Assembly: GCF_018829635.1 (NCBI RefSeq)
Contig: NZ_JAHKKG010000003.1
Coordinates: 682,001-746,000, forward strand
From: Paractinoplanes bogorensis
Lineage (GTDB): Bacteria; Actinomycetota; Actinomycetes; Mycobacteriales; Micromonosporaceae
DNA length: 64,000 nucleotides
Reading direction: 5' to 3'
Shown here in pieces: positions 14,790 to 23,995 of the stretch (positions within the stretch are counted from its first letter, which is position 1; each line of letters opens with the position of its first letter). The position numbers were made by a program, and so were the translations under genes. The notes under the pieces were generated by a model, which saw only the letters and a list, made by a program, of their open reading frames with translations, did no database searches and was not told the DNA's origin.

Positions 14790-17536
14790 CGGGTCACCCT
14801 TTCCAGGACATCGAGGACATGGACGTACGGGTGTCCGGTGGCCCGGGTCATGCCGACCTCGCAGGTGCGGTTGCACGAGGCGTACGCGTCGAAGTGCCGC
14901 CCGGCCAGCTCGGCCACCTGGGGTGCGGTGGCGGCCGCGGTGAGCTCGGGATGCAGCAGTCCCCGATCCCCGGCGAAGCCGCAGCAGCCCCAGGAGCTGG
15001 GCACGGTGACCCGCTCGGCGACCGCCCCGGCCACCTTCAGAAGGGCCGGCGTCAGTCCCATCCGCTGGGCCGAGCAGGTCGGATGCAGGGCCAGGTCGCC
15101 GAGGCGTTCCGTCACGGTCAGCCGGTCGAGCAGCACGTCCGCCGTGTACTGCACCGCGTCGATGATCGTGGCGTCCGCGCCGACGAGTTGCCGCAGCCCC
15201 TCGGTGCAGGAGGCGGCGTCGACCACAACCGGGACGTCGCCCGCCAGCGCCGGTCGTACTCGCTCGGCCATGGCGTCGTGCCCGCGCGTCATGCCTTTCG
15301 ACTTCCACGGCGTCCCGCAGCACAGTCCCGGCAGGCCGGGCGGCGTGGCCAGCACGATCCCGGCCCGCGCACAGAGCAGCGCAAACGCCGATCGCATGTC
15401 ACCGGTGTCCCGGTGCGGCGACCTCGGCGGCGTGTCACCGGTGTCTTTGCTGGTCGGGCCAAACATTGTGTTGGTGCACGAGGCGAACAGGATCGCGTCC
15501 GGCCGCCCGGCGGGGGTCAGGCGCGGGCGTGGGGATCCGCCGCCGGGCAGATCGCGGGTCCAGAGCGGAGCGCCGACCGCGCGGTGGGCGGCGCGCGACA
15601 CCGGTGACGCGATCAGGGGCAGCCGGCGGGCCGTGCTGAGGGCCGCGCCCATCGTGCGGGTGGTCGCCGACCAGTGCCGGGCCGCGAACGACCACGCGGC
15701 CTGGGCATCGGTGGAGCGCAGACGCCGTACGAGGTCACCGGTGTTGATCTGCACCGGACACGCGGTCTGGCACATCCCGTCGACCGCGCAGGTGTCAACG
15801 CCGTCGTACTCGTAGTCCTTCTCGAGAGAGGCGACCAGCGCCGGATCACCGTCGCGGCGGGCCTGCTCGATGGCCCGGCGCAGCACGATCCGCTGCCGGG
15901 GCGTGGTGGTGAGGTCGCGGCTCGGGCAGACCGGCTCGCAGAAGCCGCACTCCACGCAGCGGTCCACCTCCTCCTCGACCGGCGGGGACGTCTTGAGCCC
16001 GGCCAGATGCGCGCCCGGGTCGTCGCTGAGCAGTACCCCCGGGTTGAGGATGCCGCCGGGGTCGCACAGCCGCTTGATCTCGCGCATCACGTCGTACAGC
16101 TCGTCGCCGTACTGCCGCCGCACGAACGGTGTCATCATCCGCCCGGTGCCGTGCTCGGCCTTGAGCGTGCCCCCGCGGCTCAGCACGAGCCCGACCATGT
16201 CCTCGGTGAACCGGCCGAACCGGTCCCGCCCCGACGGGTCGCCGAGCCGCTCGGTCAGCATGAAGTGGATGTTGCCGTCCTTGGCGTGCCCGAAGATGAC
16301 GGCGTGGTCGTAGGCGTGCCGCTCGAACAGCCCGATCAGCTCCCGGCAGGTCGGCAGCAGCTCCGGCACCGGGACGGCGATGTCCTCCAGCAGCGCGGCC
16401 GTGCCCGCCGGACGGGCCCCCGCCACCTTGGCGTAGAGGCCTTTTCGCAGGTGCCAGAGCCGATTGCGGGCCGCGGCGTCGGCCATCAGCGCAGGCGGTG
16501 TCTCGAGATCGAGCCGGCCCAGGACACCGGTGGCCCGGCCGGCCTGGTCGTCGGCCTCGGCCGCGCTGCCCGCCCGGTATTCGACGAGTAGGGCGGCCTG
16601 GTCCCGGATGTTGAGGGTGTGCAGCGCGTCCAGGTCGGGTTGGCCGACCCGAAGCGACGTGGCGTCGAGCAGCTCGATCGCGGCCGGCCCGGTGGCCACC
16701 AGTTCGGGCAAGGCGGCGGTGGCGGCAGCCAGATCTTCGAAGACCAGGAATCCCGTACGGGCGTGGGCGTGCACCGGCACCGTCCGCATCACGATCGAGG
16801 CCAGGAATCCGAGCGTGCCCTCGCTGCCGACCAGCAGATGTGTCAGGATGTCGGCCGGCCGGTCGTGGTCGAGCAGGGCGTTCAGGCCGTACCCCATGGT
16901 GTTCTTGAGCGCGAACTGCCGCTCGACCGACGTCCGCGACGCCGGGTCGTCGCGCACCCGGTCCCGCAGCCGCGCCAGCCCCTCCCACAGCGCCGGTTCG
17001 AGCGCCCGCAGCCGGTCGTCGGCGTCCGTGTCACCGGTGTCGAGAATCGTCCCCGACGGCAGCACGACCACCACCGAGTCGATCAGCGCATAGCTGTTGG
17101 CCGCCGTGCCGCAGGCCATGCCGCTGGAGTTGTTGGCCACCACCCCGCCCAGCGTGCAGGCGACCTCGCTGGCCGGGTCGGGTCCGAGCATCCGCCCGTA
17201 ACGGGCCAGCCGCGCGTTGACCTGCCGCACGGTCGCGCCCGGCCCGACCCGGACGCGCAGCCCGTGATCGAGCACCGCGATGTCCCGGAAGTGGCGGCGG
17301 CTGTCCACCAGGATGCCATCGGTGACACCCTGCCCCGACAGGCTCGTCCCACCCGACCGGAACGTCAATGGCAGCCCCACCGCGAACAGCCGTGCGACCT
17401 CCTCGGCCGACGCCACCGTCACCACGGCCCGCGGCGTCAGGTCGAAATGCGACGCGTCCCGGGCCATCCGCAGCCGATCGAGCGGCCGGGTGCTGACCGC
17501 GCCCGGCAACTCCGCCACCAGCCGCTCGACAGTCAC
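14786..17536 (-). CDS. FAD-linked / Fe-S D-2-hydroxyacid dehydrogenase (D-lactate or D-2-hydroxyglutarate type)
   Basis: 916 residues from GTG 17536. The N-terminal half is a PCMH-type FAD domain (LTFRSGGTSLSGQ, GPDPASEVACTLGG, NNSSGMACG) with a GlcD-like cap ending GRMMTPFVRRQYG and PGGILNPGVLLS. The C-terminal half has two ferredoxin-like clusters (CVECGFCEPVCP and CAVDGMCQTACP) and two CCG motifs (GLCCGTPWKS, WGCCGFAGD). This single-chain layout matches bacterial Dld-II/YdiJ enzymes, which oxidise D-lactate or D-2-hydroxyglutarate and pass electrons to the quinone pool. It is coupled by 4-bp overlaps on both sides. The substrate here is inferred to be a 2-hydroxyacid made by the operon. 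Confidence 0.88.
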   Translation of the reverse strand: MTVERLVAELPGAVSTRPLDRLRMARDASHFDLTPRAVVTVASAEEVARLFAVGLPLTFRSGGTSLSGQGVTDGILVDSRRHFRDIAVLDHGLRVRVGPGATVRQVNARLARYGRMLGPDPASEVACTLGGVVANNSSGMACGTAANSYALIDSVVVVLPSGTILDTGDTDADDRLRALEPALWEGLARLRDRVRDDPASRTSVERQFALKNTMGYGLNALLDHDRPADILTHLLVGSEGTLGFLASIVMRTVPVHAHARTGFLVFEDLAAATAALPELVATGPAAIELLDATSLRVGQPDLDALHTLNIRDQAALLVEYRAGSAAEADDQAGRATGVLGRLDLETPPALMADAAARNRLWHLRKGLYAKVAGARPAGTAALLEDIAVPVPELLPTCRELIGLFERHAYDHAVIFGHAKDGNIHFMLTERLGDPSGRDRFGRFTEDMVGLVLSRGGTLKAEHGTGRMMTPFVRRQYGDELYDVMREIKRLCDPGGILNPGVLLSDDPGAHLAGLKTSPPVEEEVDRCVECGFCEPVCPSRDLTTTPRQRIVLRRAIEQARRDGDPALVASLEKDYEYDGVDTCAVDGMCQTACPVQINTGDLVRRLRSTDAQAAWSFAARHWSATTRTMGAALSTARRLPLIASPVSRAAHRAVGAPLWTRDLPGGGSPRPRLTPAGRPDAILFASCTNTMFGPTSKDTGDTPPRSPHRDTGDMRSAFALLCARAGIVLATPPGLPGLCCGTPWKSKGMTRGHDAMAERVRPALAGDVPVVVDAASCTEGLRQLVGADATIIDAVQYTADVLLDRLTVTERLGDLALHPTCSAQRMGLTPALLKVAGAVAERVTVPSSWGCCGFAGDRGLLHPELTAAATAPQVAELAGRHFDAYASCNRTCEVGMTRATGHPYVHVLDVLERVTR

Positions 17537-18477
17537 GCCAGATCCCGTGCAGCCGCCACGGCGGCCGGTCCGATCGAATCGCGGGCCGTCGCCGGATCGC
17601 CGGCGGGGGACTGCTCGATGATCAGGAGCTCGACCGTAATGGCGACCGGGCTGGCGGCCACGTCGATCACGCCGCCGTACAGCGTGCCGGTGCGGTCGAC
17701 GGCCATCGCGTGCAGCGGCGCCGACGGGTCGGCGTCGGGGCCGACCGCGCCGTAGAGCGACATGACCTCGGCGCACGGACCGGCCGGCCCCCGGCCGTCG
17801 GCCTCGGCGTACACCGGGCCGACCAGGCTGCCCAGGCTGGCCCGGATGGAAGCCCGTGCGAACCCGGCCTCGGCACAGATGCGATCGGCGGCCACCCGCA
17901 GATTCTCTCCCGGCAGCACCCGCGAGAACACCACACGCGCGCCATCTGCGGGCGGAGAGCCGGTCGCATAGGGCGTGAAGACCGGCATATGCGTCTCGGA
18001 GTCGGTGGCACTGACGCTGCGGACCCCCGGCAGCGGATGGATGACCGCGTGCACCGGCACCGGCCCGACGGTCGTCTCCGGCCACAGGTGCCCGGCCTGC
18101 AGCACCCCGGCGGCGTCCATCCAGGCCGCGTGGGTGTGCATGAATACCGCTCCGTCGCGTTGCCCCACCGTGGCCGAGCCGCCGATGACACTGACCGGCC
18201 CGCGCGCGTGCCGGGTCTCGCTGTACCAGGCCGTGGTGCTCCCGTCGACGCACTCGGCCGGGATGCAGTAGGCGACCTCGCCGAGCGTGCCGCCGAGCAG
18301 TTCCACCTGCGCCGACTCGACCCCGAGCCGGGCCACCGCCGCCGACACCGCCTCGACCAGCGAAACGCCGGGCGTGAGCAGGACTGTCACCGGTGTCGAC
18401 CGCGTCGGTACCGACACCGCCCGGGTCGGCAGCGCCGGTCCGGGATGCACCAGGAGGGCCGGAACGGTGCTGGTCAC
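17533..18477 (-). CDS. Two-PPC-domain (DUF296-like) protein
   Basis: 314 residues from GTG 18477, which overlaps the ligase stop. I read two tandem PPC/DUF296-like units. The first (about 20-165) has GVSLVEAVSAAVARLGV, the metal-site-like MHTHAAWMD, and AGHLWPETTVGPVPVHAVI. The second (about 170-310) has PGENLRVAADRICAEAG, ASLGSLVGPVYAEA, a changed LHAMAVDRTG, and GGVIDVAASPVAITVELLII. PPC-fold proteins share the acetolactate-decarboxylase/Ptd012 fold, and some bind zinc through HxH (family knowledge). The first unit keeps HxH and the second does not. No function is known for this arrangement. In this operon a lyase, decarboxylase or hydrolase role is plausible. Confidence 0.65.
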   Translation of the reverse strand: MTSTVPALLVHPGPALPTRAVSVPTRSTPVTVLLTPGVSLVEAVSAAVARLGVESAQVELLGGTLGEVAYCIPAECVDGSTTAWYSETRHARGPVSVIGGSATVGQRDGAVFMHTHAAWMDAAGVLQAGHLWPETTVGPVPVHAVIHPLPGVRSVSATDSETHMPVFTPYATGSPPADGARVVFSRVLPGENLRVAADRICAEAGFARASIRASLGSLVGPVYAEADGRGPAGPCAEVMSLYGAVGPDADPSAPLHAMAVDRTGTLYGGVIDVAASPVAITVELLIIEQSPAGDPATARDSIGPAAVAAARDLA

Positions 18478-20006
18478 GGCGTCCACCCCTCGGCGAGCAG
18501 GCGCTCCCGGATCGTCCGCTTGACGATCTTGCCGTAGCCGGATTTGGGCAGCTCCGGCCACTGCACGAAGTGCCGCGGCACCTTGTAGCGGGCCATCCTG
18601 GGCTCCAGCCAGGCCCGCAGCGTGTCCTCGTCAGCGCGGCCGACCCAGACGGCCACGCCGACCTCGCCCCACACCGGGTGCGGCATACCCAGCACCGCGA
18701 CCTCGGTGACATCGGGGTGGGCGACCAGCTTCTCCTCGATGTCGCGGGGGTGGATGTTCGAGCCGCCCGAGATGTACATGTCGGAGGCTCGCCCGGTGAT
18801 GTAGAGATAGCCGTTCTCGTCGGTCATCCCAAGGTCACCGGTGTGGAACCAACCGTCCCGGAAGGCGGCCGCGTCGGCCTCGTCGTTGTCGAGATATCCG
18901 GCGCACACGGCCGGCCCGGCCACGCAGATCTCGCCGGTCTCGCCCGGACCGAGCTCGTGTCCCTCGGTGTCACGGATGGCCAGCTGCATGCCGGTCCGCA
19001 CCCGCCCGCAGGTCCCGAACTCCATCCCCTCGGGCCGCGCGCGCCCGTGTTCGCGCGGCGGAAGCACGGTGATGTTGCCGGTGACTTCGCCGAGGCCGTA
19101 GTACTGCACGAGCACCTCGCCGAGCACCGACCGGGCATGTTCCTGGTCCGCGTGGAACATCGGCGCGCCCGCGTAGATGACGTGGCGCAGGCTCGAGTGA
19201 TCGCGGGTCGCCGCGTCCGGGTGCTCGGCGATCTTCTTGAGGATTGTCGGCACGGTGAACATGTTGGTGACCCGTTCCCGCTCCACCAGGTCCCAGACCT
19301 CGGCCCCGTCCAGCCCGGGCCCGGTGGTCAGCACCGAACGTGCGCCCGCCACGACCTGCGTCAGCAGATGCACTCCGGCGCCGTGCGAGAGCGGCGCCAG
19401 CACGAGCGACGCGTCCTCGGCGGTCGTGCCCGGCATGAGATCGCACAGATGGTTCGTGACGACGAACCCCATCTGGTCGTGCGTCAGGATCGCGCACTTG
19501 GGCCGCCCGCTGGTCCCCGACGTGAAGAAGTACCAGGCCGGAGCCCCGTTCATGACCGGACAGTCGGGGACGGCGCCGGCCGGCAACGAGGAAACAGCGT
19601 CCGGTCCCGTGCCGTCGATCCACAGCACCTGGTCGCACGCGACGGCCGTCGCGTGATCGGGCTGGGAGGCGTGGCACACCATGAGCACCGGACGGCAGGC
19701 CCGGGCGATCACGACGACCTCGTCCGGCGTCAGGCGGCTGTTGGTCGGAGCCAGCACGGCCCCGATCCGCCACACCGCGAACATGGTCTGCACCAGCTCG
19801 ACACTGTTCGCGCTGTGCAGCAGCACGCAGTCGCCGGCCCGCACCCCGCGCCGGGTCAGCTCCGCGGCGAGCGCACCGACCCGGGAGTCGAGTTCCCGCC
19901 ACGTCCACCGCACGTCACCGTGCACGAGAGCGTCTGCCGACGGCAGCCGCTGCGCGGTCTGGGTCAGGAAGGCGGCCAGGTTGACGGCCCTCCGGACGGG
20001 GGTCAT
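18474..20006 (-). CDS. AMP-forming acyl-CoA ligase
   Basis: 510 residues. All ANL-superfamily core motifs are visible: A3 YFFTSGTSGRPK, A5 VQYYGLGEVTGN, A7 GWFHTGDLG, A8 GRASDMYISGGSNIHP, and A10 PKSGYGKIVKR with the catalytic lysine. It activates a carboxylic acid with ATP and CoA in the cytosol. ATG 20006 overlaps the thiolase stop and its own stop overlaps the next GTG. Chain length and substrate cannot be told from the sequence. It is close in layout to medium- and long-chain or aromatic acid ligases. It probably activates the acid freed by the operon's esterase. Confidence 0.9.
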   Translation of the reverse strand: MTPVRRAVNLAAFLTQTAQRLPSADALVHGDVRWTWRELDSRVGALAAELTRRGVRAGDCVLLHSANSVELVQTMFAVWRIGAVLAPTNSRLTPDEVVVIARACRPVLMVCHASQPDHATAVACDQVLWIDGTGPDAVSSLPAGAVPDCPVMNGAPAWYFFTSGTSGRPKCAILTHDQMGFVVTNHLCDLMPGTTAEDASLVLAPLSHGAGVHLLTQVVAGARSVLTTGPGLDGAEVWDLVERERVTNMFTVPTILKKIAEHPDAATRDHSSLRHVIYAGAPMFHADQEHARSVLGEVLVQYYGLGEVTGNITVLPPREHGRARPEGMEFGTCGRVRTGMQLAIRDTEGHELGPGETGEICVAGPAVCAGYLDNDEADAAAFRDGWFHTGDLGMTDENGYLYITGRASDMYISGGSNIHPRDIEEKLVAHPDVTEVAVLGMPHPVWGEVGVAVWVGRADEDTLRAWLEPRMARYKVPRHFVQWPELPKSGYGKIVKRTIRERLLAEGWTP

Positions 20007-21175
20007 CGCGTCACCGCCAGCATCGACGCGTAGTTGGCGACCGCCACGCCGCCCATGTTGAACACGGCGGCCCGCTCGACGCGGGGCAACTGCATCTCGC
20101 CGGCCTCCCCGACGAGTTGCATCGCGGCCATGATGTGCTGCGAGACACCGGTGGCACCGATCGGATGCCCCTTGGCCTTGAGCCCACCGCTCACGTTGAC
20201 CGGCAGCTTGCCATCGCGTTCGGTGTCGCCCGCCTCCAGCACCGAACCCGCCTGCCCCGGTGCGGCCAGCCCGAACGCCTCGTACTGCAGCAGCTCGGCC
20301 TGGGTGAAGCAGTCGTGCGTCTCCAGCAGGTCCAGATCGGACAGAGTCAGGCCGGCCGCGGACAACGCGCCGAGGAAGGCCCGCCGCGCGCCGTCGAAGG
20401 CAAGCGCATCGGCCCGCGCGTCGATCGCCATGTGGTCGTTGGCCTGCACCCGCGACAGCCACGACACCGACCGCCGGGCGGTGCGGGCCACGTCCGGAGA
20501 AGCGATCACCAGGGCCGCGGCCCCGTCCGAGATGAGCGAACAGTCGGTGCGCAACAGCGGGGGAGCGACCATCGGGTTCTGCGGCGACTCGGTGGCGCAG
20601 AACTCGACGCTGAAGTCCTTGTGCAGGTGGGCGTACGGGTTGCGCAGGCCGTTGCGGTGGTTCTTGGCGGCGATCCGGGCCAGGGCCAGCCGCTGGTCGC
20701 CGTACCGCTCGGCGTAGCGCCGGGCCAGTTCGCCGAACACCGCGGCGAAGCTGCCGTACTTGAGCTCGGTCGGGCGGTGGCAGGCGGACAGCAGCGCGCC
20801 GGCCGCGACGTCGCCGGGCACGGCCGTCATCTTCTCGGCGCCGATCACGAGCGCGGCCCGCGCGCGCCCGGCGGCCACGGCGTCCAAAGCCGTGAAAAGG
20901 GCCGCGCTGCCGGTGGCGCAGGCGTTCTCGACGCGTACGGCGGGAACCTGGGCCAGATCGGGCGAGCCGGCCCCGACCAGAGCGGCGTGGAAGCTCTGGT
21001 CCGAGAAGCCGTGGCCGTAGACACCGGCCGAGATGAACTCGATGTCACTCGGGTCGAGTCCGGCGTCGGCCACGGCCGCGGTGGCGACCTCGGCCATCAG
21101 GGTTTCGACGTCGGGTGCGCCGAGCTTGCCGAACGTGGTGTGGGCCCAGCCGATCATCTGTGCGGATGACGTCAT
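20003..21175 (-). CDS. Thiolase (SCP-x / acetyl-CoA acetyltransferase-like)
   Basis: 390 residues. The nucleophilic cysteine lies in VENACATGSAALF, the GHPIGATG histidine motif is present, and an NMGG loop precedes the C-terminus. The HDCF segment (LLETHDCFTQAE) in place of NEAF is typical of SCP2-type and lipid-transfer thiolases acting on branched or sterol side-chain acyl-CoAs. GGAGG lies just before ATG 21175. It would cleave a 3-ketoacyl-CoA. It is followed by the acyl-CoA ligase with a 4-bp overlap. Confidence 0.9.
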   Translation of the reverse strand: MTSSAQMIGWAHTTFGKLGAPDVETLMAEVATAAVADAGLDPSDIEFISAGVYGHGFSDQSFHAALVGAGSPDLAQVPAVRVENACATGSAALFTALDAVAAGRARAALVIGAEKMTAVPGDVAAGALLSACHRPTELKYGSFAAVFGELARRYAERYGDQRLALARIAAKNHRNGLRNPYAHLHKDFSVEFCATESPQNPMVAPPLLRTDCSLISDGAAALVIASPDVARTARRSVSWLSRVQANDHMAIDARADALAFDGARRAFLGALSAAGLTLSDLDLLETHDCFTQAELLQYEAFGLAAPGQAGSVLEAGDTERDGKLPVNVSGGLKAKGHPIGATGVSQHIMAAMQLVGEAGEMQLPRVERAAVFNMGGVAVANYASMLAVTR

Positions 21176-21201
21176 GGAAGACCTCCGGGGGGTGAGGAAG
21201 A

Positions 21202-21999
21202 TCAGGCGGCGCGGACGTGCAGGCCACCGTCGACGGGCAGCAGGACACCGTTGACATAGGCCGAGGCGTCGGACGCCAGGAACAGGGCGGCCCCGGCGAC
21301 GTCGCGCGCGGTGCCCATGATCCCGGTCGGGCTCTTGGCGTTGCGGGCCGCCTGGATGGCGCTGGTGTCGGCATCACCGGAGAGTTCCCGGTACGCCAGC
21401 GGGGTGTCGATCAGCCCGGCCAGGATCGCGTTCACCCGGACGCCGGTGTCCGCGTACAGGATGGCCAGGCTCTGGGTGAGCTGGTTGACCGCGGCCTTCG
21501 CGGCCGAGTAGGCGGGATACGGATACCCGGTCCACCGGATCGATGCCACCGATGACACGTTGATCATCGTTCCGCGGGTGGCGACCAGATGCGGCAGCGC
21601 GTACTTGGCGCCCAGGAACACGGTGTCGAGGTTGATGGCGACTGCCCGCCGCCACTGCTCGAGGCTCAGCTCCTCGGGCCCGCCCAGCTGGGTCGTGCCG
21701 ACGTTGTTCTGCACGATGTCGATCCGCCCGTACGCGGTGACGGTCTCGTCGACCGCGGCGGCCATCGCTCCCTCGTCGAGGGCGTCGGCCACGATCGGCC
21801 GGCACTCGCCGCCGTCCTCGGCGATGAGTTTCGCCGAGCGCAGGGCCGCCTCCCGATCGCGGTCCACGACGACCACGTTCGCGCCGTGCCGGGCGAAGGT
21901 GAGCGCGCATTCGAAACCGATGCCGTTGACGCCGCCCGGTCCGGTGCCGGAGTGGCCGCCGCCGAAAACTATTGCGGTACGGCCGTCGAGCGTGGTCAT
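21202..21999 (-). CDS. SDR family oxidoreductase with an expanded glycine loop
   Basis: 265 residues, classical short-chain dehydrogenase. The catalytic serine lies in NVSSVASI, the YxxxK is YSAAK, and NNVG stands for NNAG. The C-terminal end VNGVLLPVDGG is standard. The nucleotide-binding loop reads GGGHSGTGPGGVNGIG, about eight residues longer than TGxxxGIG, which is unusual. ATG 21999 overlaps the esterase stop. It probably oxidises a hydroxyl group on an operon intermediate using NAD(P). Confidence 0.9.
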   Translation of the reverse strand: MTTLDGRTAIVFGGGHSGTGPGGVNGIGFECALTFARHGANVVVVDRDREAALRSAKLIAEDGGECRPIVADALDEGAMAAAVDETVTAYGRIDIVQNNVGTTQLGGPEELSLEQWRRAVAINLDTVFLGAKYALPHLVATRGTMINVSSVASIRWTGYPYPAYSAAKAAVNQLTQSLAILYADTGVRVNAILAGLIDTPLAYRELSGDADTSAIQAARNAKSPTGIMGTARDVAGAALFLASDASAYVNGVLLPVDGGLHVRAA

Positions 22000-22889
22000 A
22001 CGACGTCCGACCAGAGCCAGCGCATGGTGTCGGGGAAGAGCGCCCCGCCATGGATCAGCGTGTGCCCGCCCTCGCCGAACTCGAGGTGGACGTCGTAACC
22101 GCGGTAGCGCAGCGCCGCCTCCATCTCGCGGTTCGCGAGGGGGATGTGGCCCAGCTTGATGTCCAGGTCCTTCTCTCCGGTCTGCAGATAGACCTTGAGC
22201 GGCCGCTTGTACTGCCGCCGGATCCAGGACGGGTACTGGTGGGCGCCGATGATGTCGAGGAAGCTGCCGCAGTGGCTGACGATCTTGCGGAACTGGTCGG
22301 GCCGGAACCAGCCGGCCGTGAACGAGCAGGCGCCGCCGGAGGAGATGCCGCAGATCGCGCGGTGCTCGGGGTCGCTGGAGATGGTGTACTCCGCGGCGAC
22401 GACCGGGATGAGCTCCTCGGCCAGGAACGTGGCGTAGTCGGCGTTGCAGTTGTCGTACTCGACGTTCCGGTTGCCGCGGCCGCCGTAGACGGGTGCTCCC
22501 GGGCCGGGGTTGCCGGGGTTGACGAACAACGCGATCGTCACCGGCATCTCGCCCGACGCGATCAGGTTGTCGAACACGGTCGGCACGTTCACGACCGGTC
22601 CCGCATAGTCGTCGCCGTCCTGGAACACCATCAGGCAGGCGGGCGTGACCGGGTCGTACTGGGCCGGCACGTACACGGAGTAGGTGCGGCTGGTCTCCGG
22701 GTAGACGAACGTGCTCCCGAATTCCCGGTGCGGCGTCACGGTCCCCTTGGGCGCGCCGTCCTTCGGGAGCGAGTCCGGGCCGAGCTCGTACGGTTCCTTG
22801 CCGTCCATGCTGTAGGCGTAGAAATCCCGGTCCCGGGAGGGCAGCCCACCCCACTCGACCGGCGCTTCGGCCGCGTTGTCGTCACTCAT
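21996..22889 (-). CDS. Putative esterase (Fes/IroE / esterase D-like)
   Basis: 297 residues, alpha/beta-hydrolase of the putative-esterase family: RTYSVYVPAQYD, LMVFQDGDDY, nucleophile in GISSGGACSF, acid in TGEKDLDIK, histidine in GGHTLIHG. There is no signal peptide, so it acts inside the cell after uptake. Related proteins hydrolyse siderophore backbones, feruloyl or other bulky esters. ATG 22889 overlaps the ABC ATPase stop. It links transport to the catabolic genes and suggests that the imported molecule is an ester. Confidence 0.85.
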   Translation of the reverse strand: MSDDNAAEAPVEWGGLPSRDRDFYAYSMDGKEPYELGPDSLPKDGAPKGTVTPHREFGSTFVYPETSRTYSVYVPAQYDPVTPACLMVFQDGDDYAGPVVNVPTVFDNLIASGEMPVTIALFVNPGNPGPGAPVYGGRGNRNVEYDNCNADYATFLAEELIPVVAAEYTISSDPEHRAICGISSGGACSFTAGWFRPDQFRKIVSHCGSFLDIIGAHQYPSWIRRQYKRPLKVYLQTGEKDLDIKLGHIPLANREMEAALRYRGYDVHLEFGEGGHTLIHGGALFPDTMRWLWSDVV

Positions 22890-23995
22890 CGAGAGGCTCC
22901 TTCGGTCCAGAGGAAGTCGTGGGCGGCCCGGGCGGCGGCCGGATCGCCGGCCTTCAGCGCGGCGGCCAGGGTCTGTACGGCGGCTGTGTCACCGGTGACA
23001 ATCAGCTCGATGTCACCGGTGGCTTCCGGGGCGGCCGCGTCGAACAGCAGCCGGTGCGCCTCGGCCGGGGGAGCGCTCGCCAGCCGGTCGGCCAACACCG
23101 CGTTTCCCGTACGCACGGCAAGCCGCTCGATGTCCTGCTGCCATCCCGCCCGATCACCGTCGGCACCGGCCGTCAACGCCCGCCACGCCCGGTTCGCCGC
23201 GCGCCGCAGCCGTTGCACCTCGACGTCGGGCACGGGCGCGGCGGCCAGCAGCTTGCGGGTGTAGGCCGTGGACGGGTTCCCGATGACCTGTTCGGTGCGG
23301 TCGAACTCCATCAGCTGCCCGTGTCTGAGCACCGCGACCCGGCTGCTGACGTGCCGCACCACCGACAGATCGTGGGTGATGAACAGATAGCTGACCCCGA
23401 GATCGCGCTGCAGTTCGACGAACAGGTTGAGCACCTGGGCCTGCACCGACAGGTCGAGTGCGGACACCGATTCGTCGCAGACCACCAGCTTCGGCGACGG
23501 CATCAGCGCCCGCGCGATGGCGATGCGCTGCCGCTGCCCGCCGGAGAACTGCGACGGATAGCGTTCGGCGGCCGACCGGTCGAGCCCGACCCGGGTGAGC
23601 ATCTCGCCCAGGCGCAGGTCCCGCTCGACGGCGGGCATCGTCGTGGCGGTCAGCGTCTCCAGCACCGACTGGCCCACCGTCCGATAAGGATTGAGCGAGC
23701 TGTACGGGTCCTGGAACACCGCCTGGATCTCGGTCGCCAGCGGACGGCGGGCGCCGCCGCGCAGGTGCGTGATGTCCCGCCCGGCGAAGACGATCCGGCC
23801 CGAGGCGGCCGGCACCAGACCCAGCACGGCGTTGCCGAGGCTGCTCTTGCCGCTGCCCGACTCGCCGACCAGCCCGACGGTCTCGCCGACCCCGATGTCG
23901 AGCGACACCCGGTCGACCGCGGTCGCCGCGGCCCGCCGCCGGCGGCCCCGGTAGCTGATGCTCAGGTCGCTGACCTCAAGCAGTGGTGACCGCAT
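22886..23995 (-). CDS. Oligopeptide-type ABC transporter ATPase (OppF/DppF-like) with a C-terminal extension
   Basis: 369 residues from ATG 23995, with AAGGAGG upstream. Residues 1-255 are a full ABC domain: Walker A GESGSGKSS, Q-loop VFQDPYSSLNP, signature FSGGQRQR, Walker B KLVVCDESVSALD, and the THDLSVV switch. The usual C-terminal oligopeptide-binding motif with cysteines is absent. Instead about 110 extra residues, alanine- and arginine-rich (QRLRRAANRAWRALTAG to HDFLWTEGASR), replace it. I do not recognise this tail. The start lies 20 bp inside the OppC-OppD fusion gene. Confidence 0.88.
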   Translation of the reverse strand: MRSPLLEVSDLSISYRGRRRRAAATAVDRVSLDIGVGETVGLVGESGSGKSSLGNAVLGLVPAASGRIVFAGRDITHLRGGARRPLATEIQAVFQDPYSSLNPYRTVGQSVLETLTATTMPAVERDLRLGEMLTRVGLDRSAAERYPSQFSGGQRQRIAIARALMPSPKLVVCDESVSALDLSVQAQVLNLFVELQRDLGVSYLFITHDLSVVRHVSSRVAVLRHGQLMEFDRTEQVIGNPSTAYTRKLLAAAPVPDVEVQRLRRAANRAWRALTAGADGDRAGWQQDIERLAVRTGNAVLADRLASAPPAEAHRLLFDAAAPEATGDIELIVTGDTAAVQTLAAALKAGDPAAARAAHDFLWTEGASR

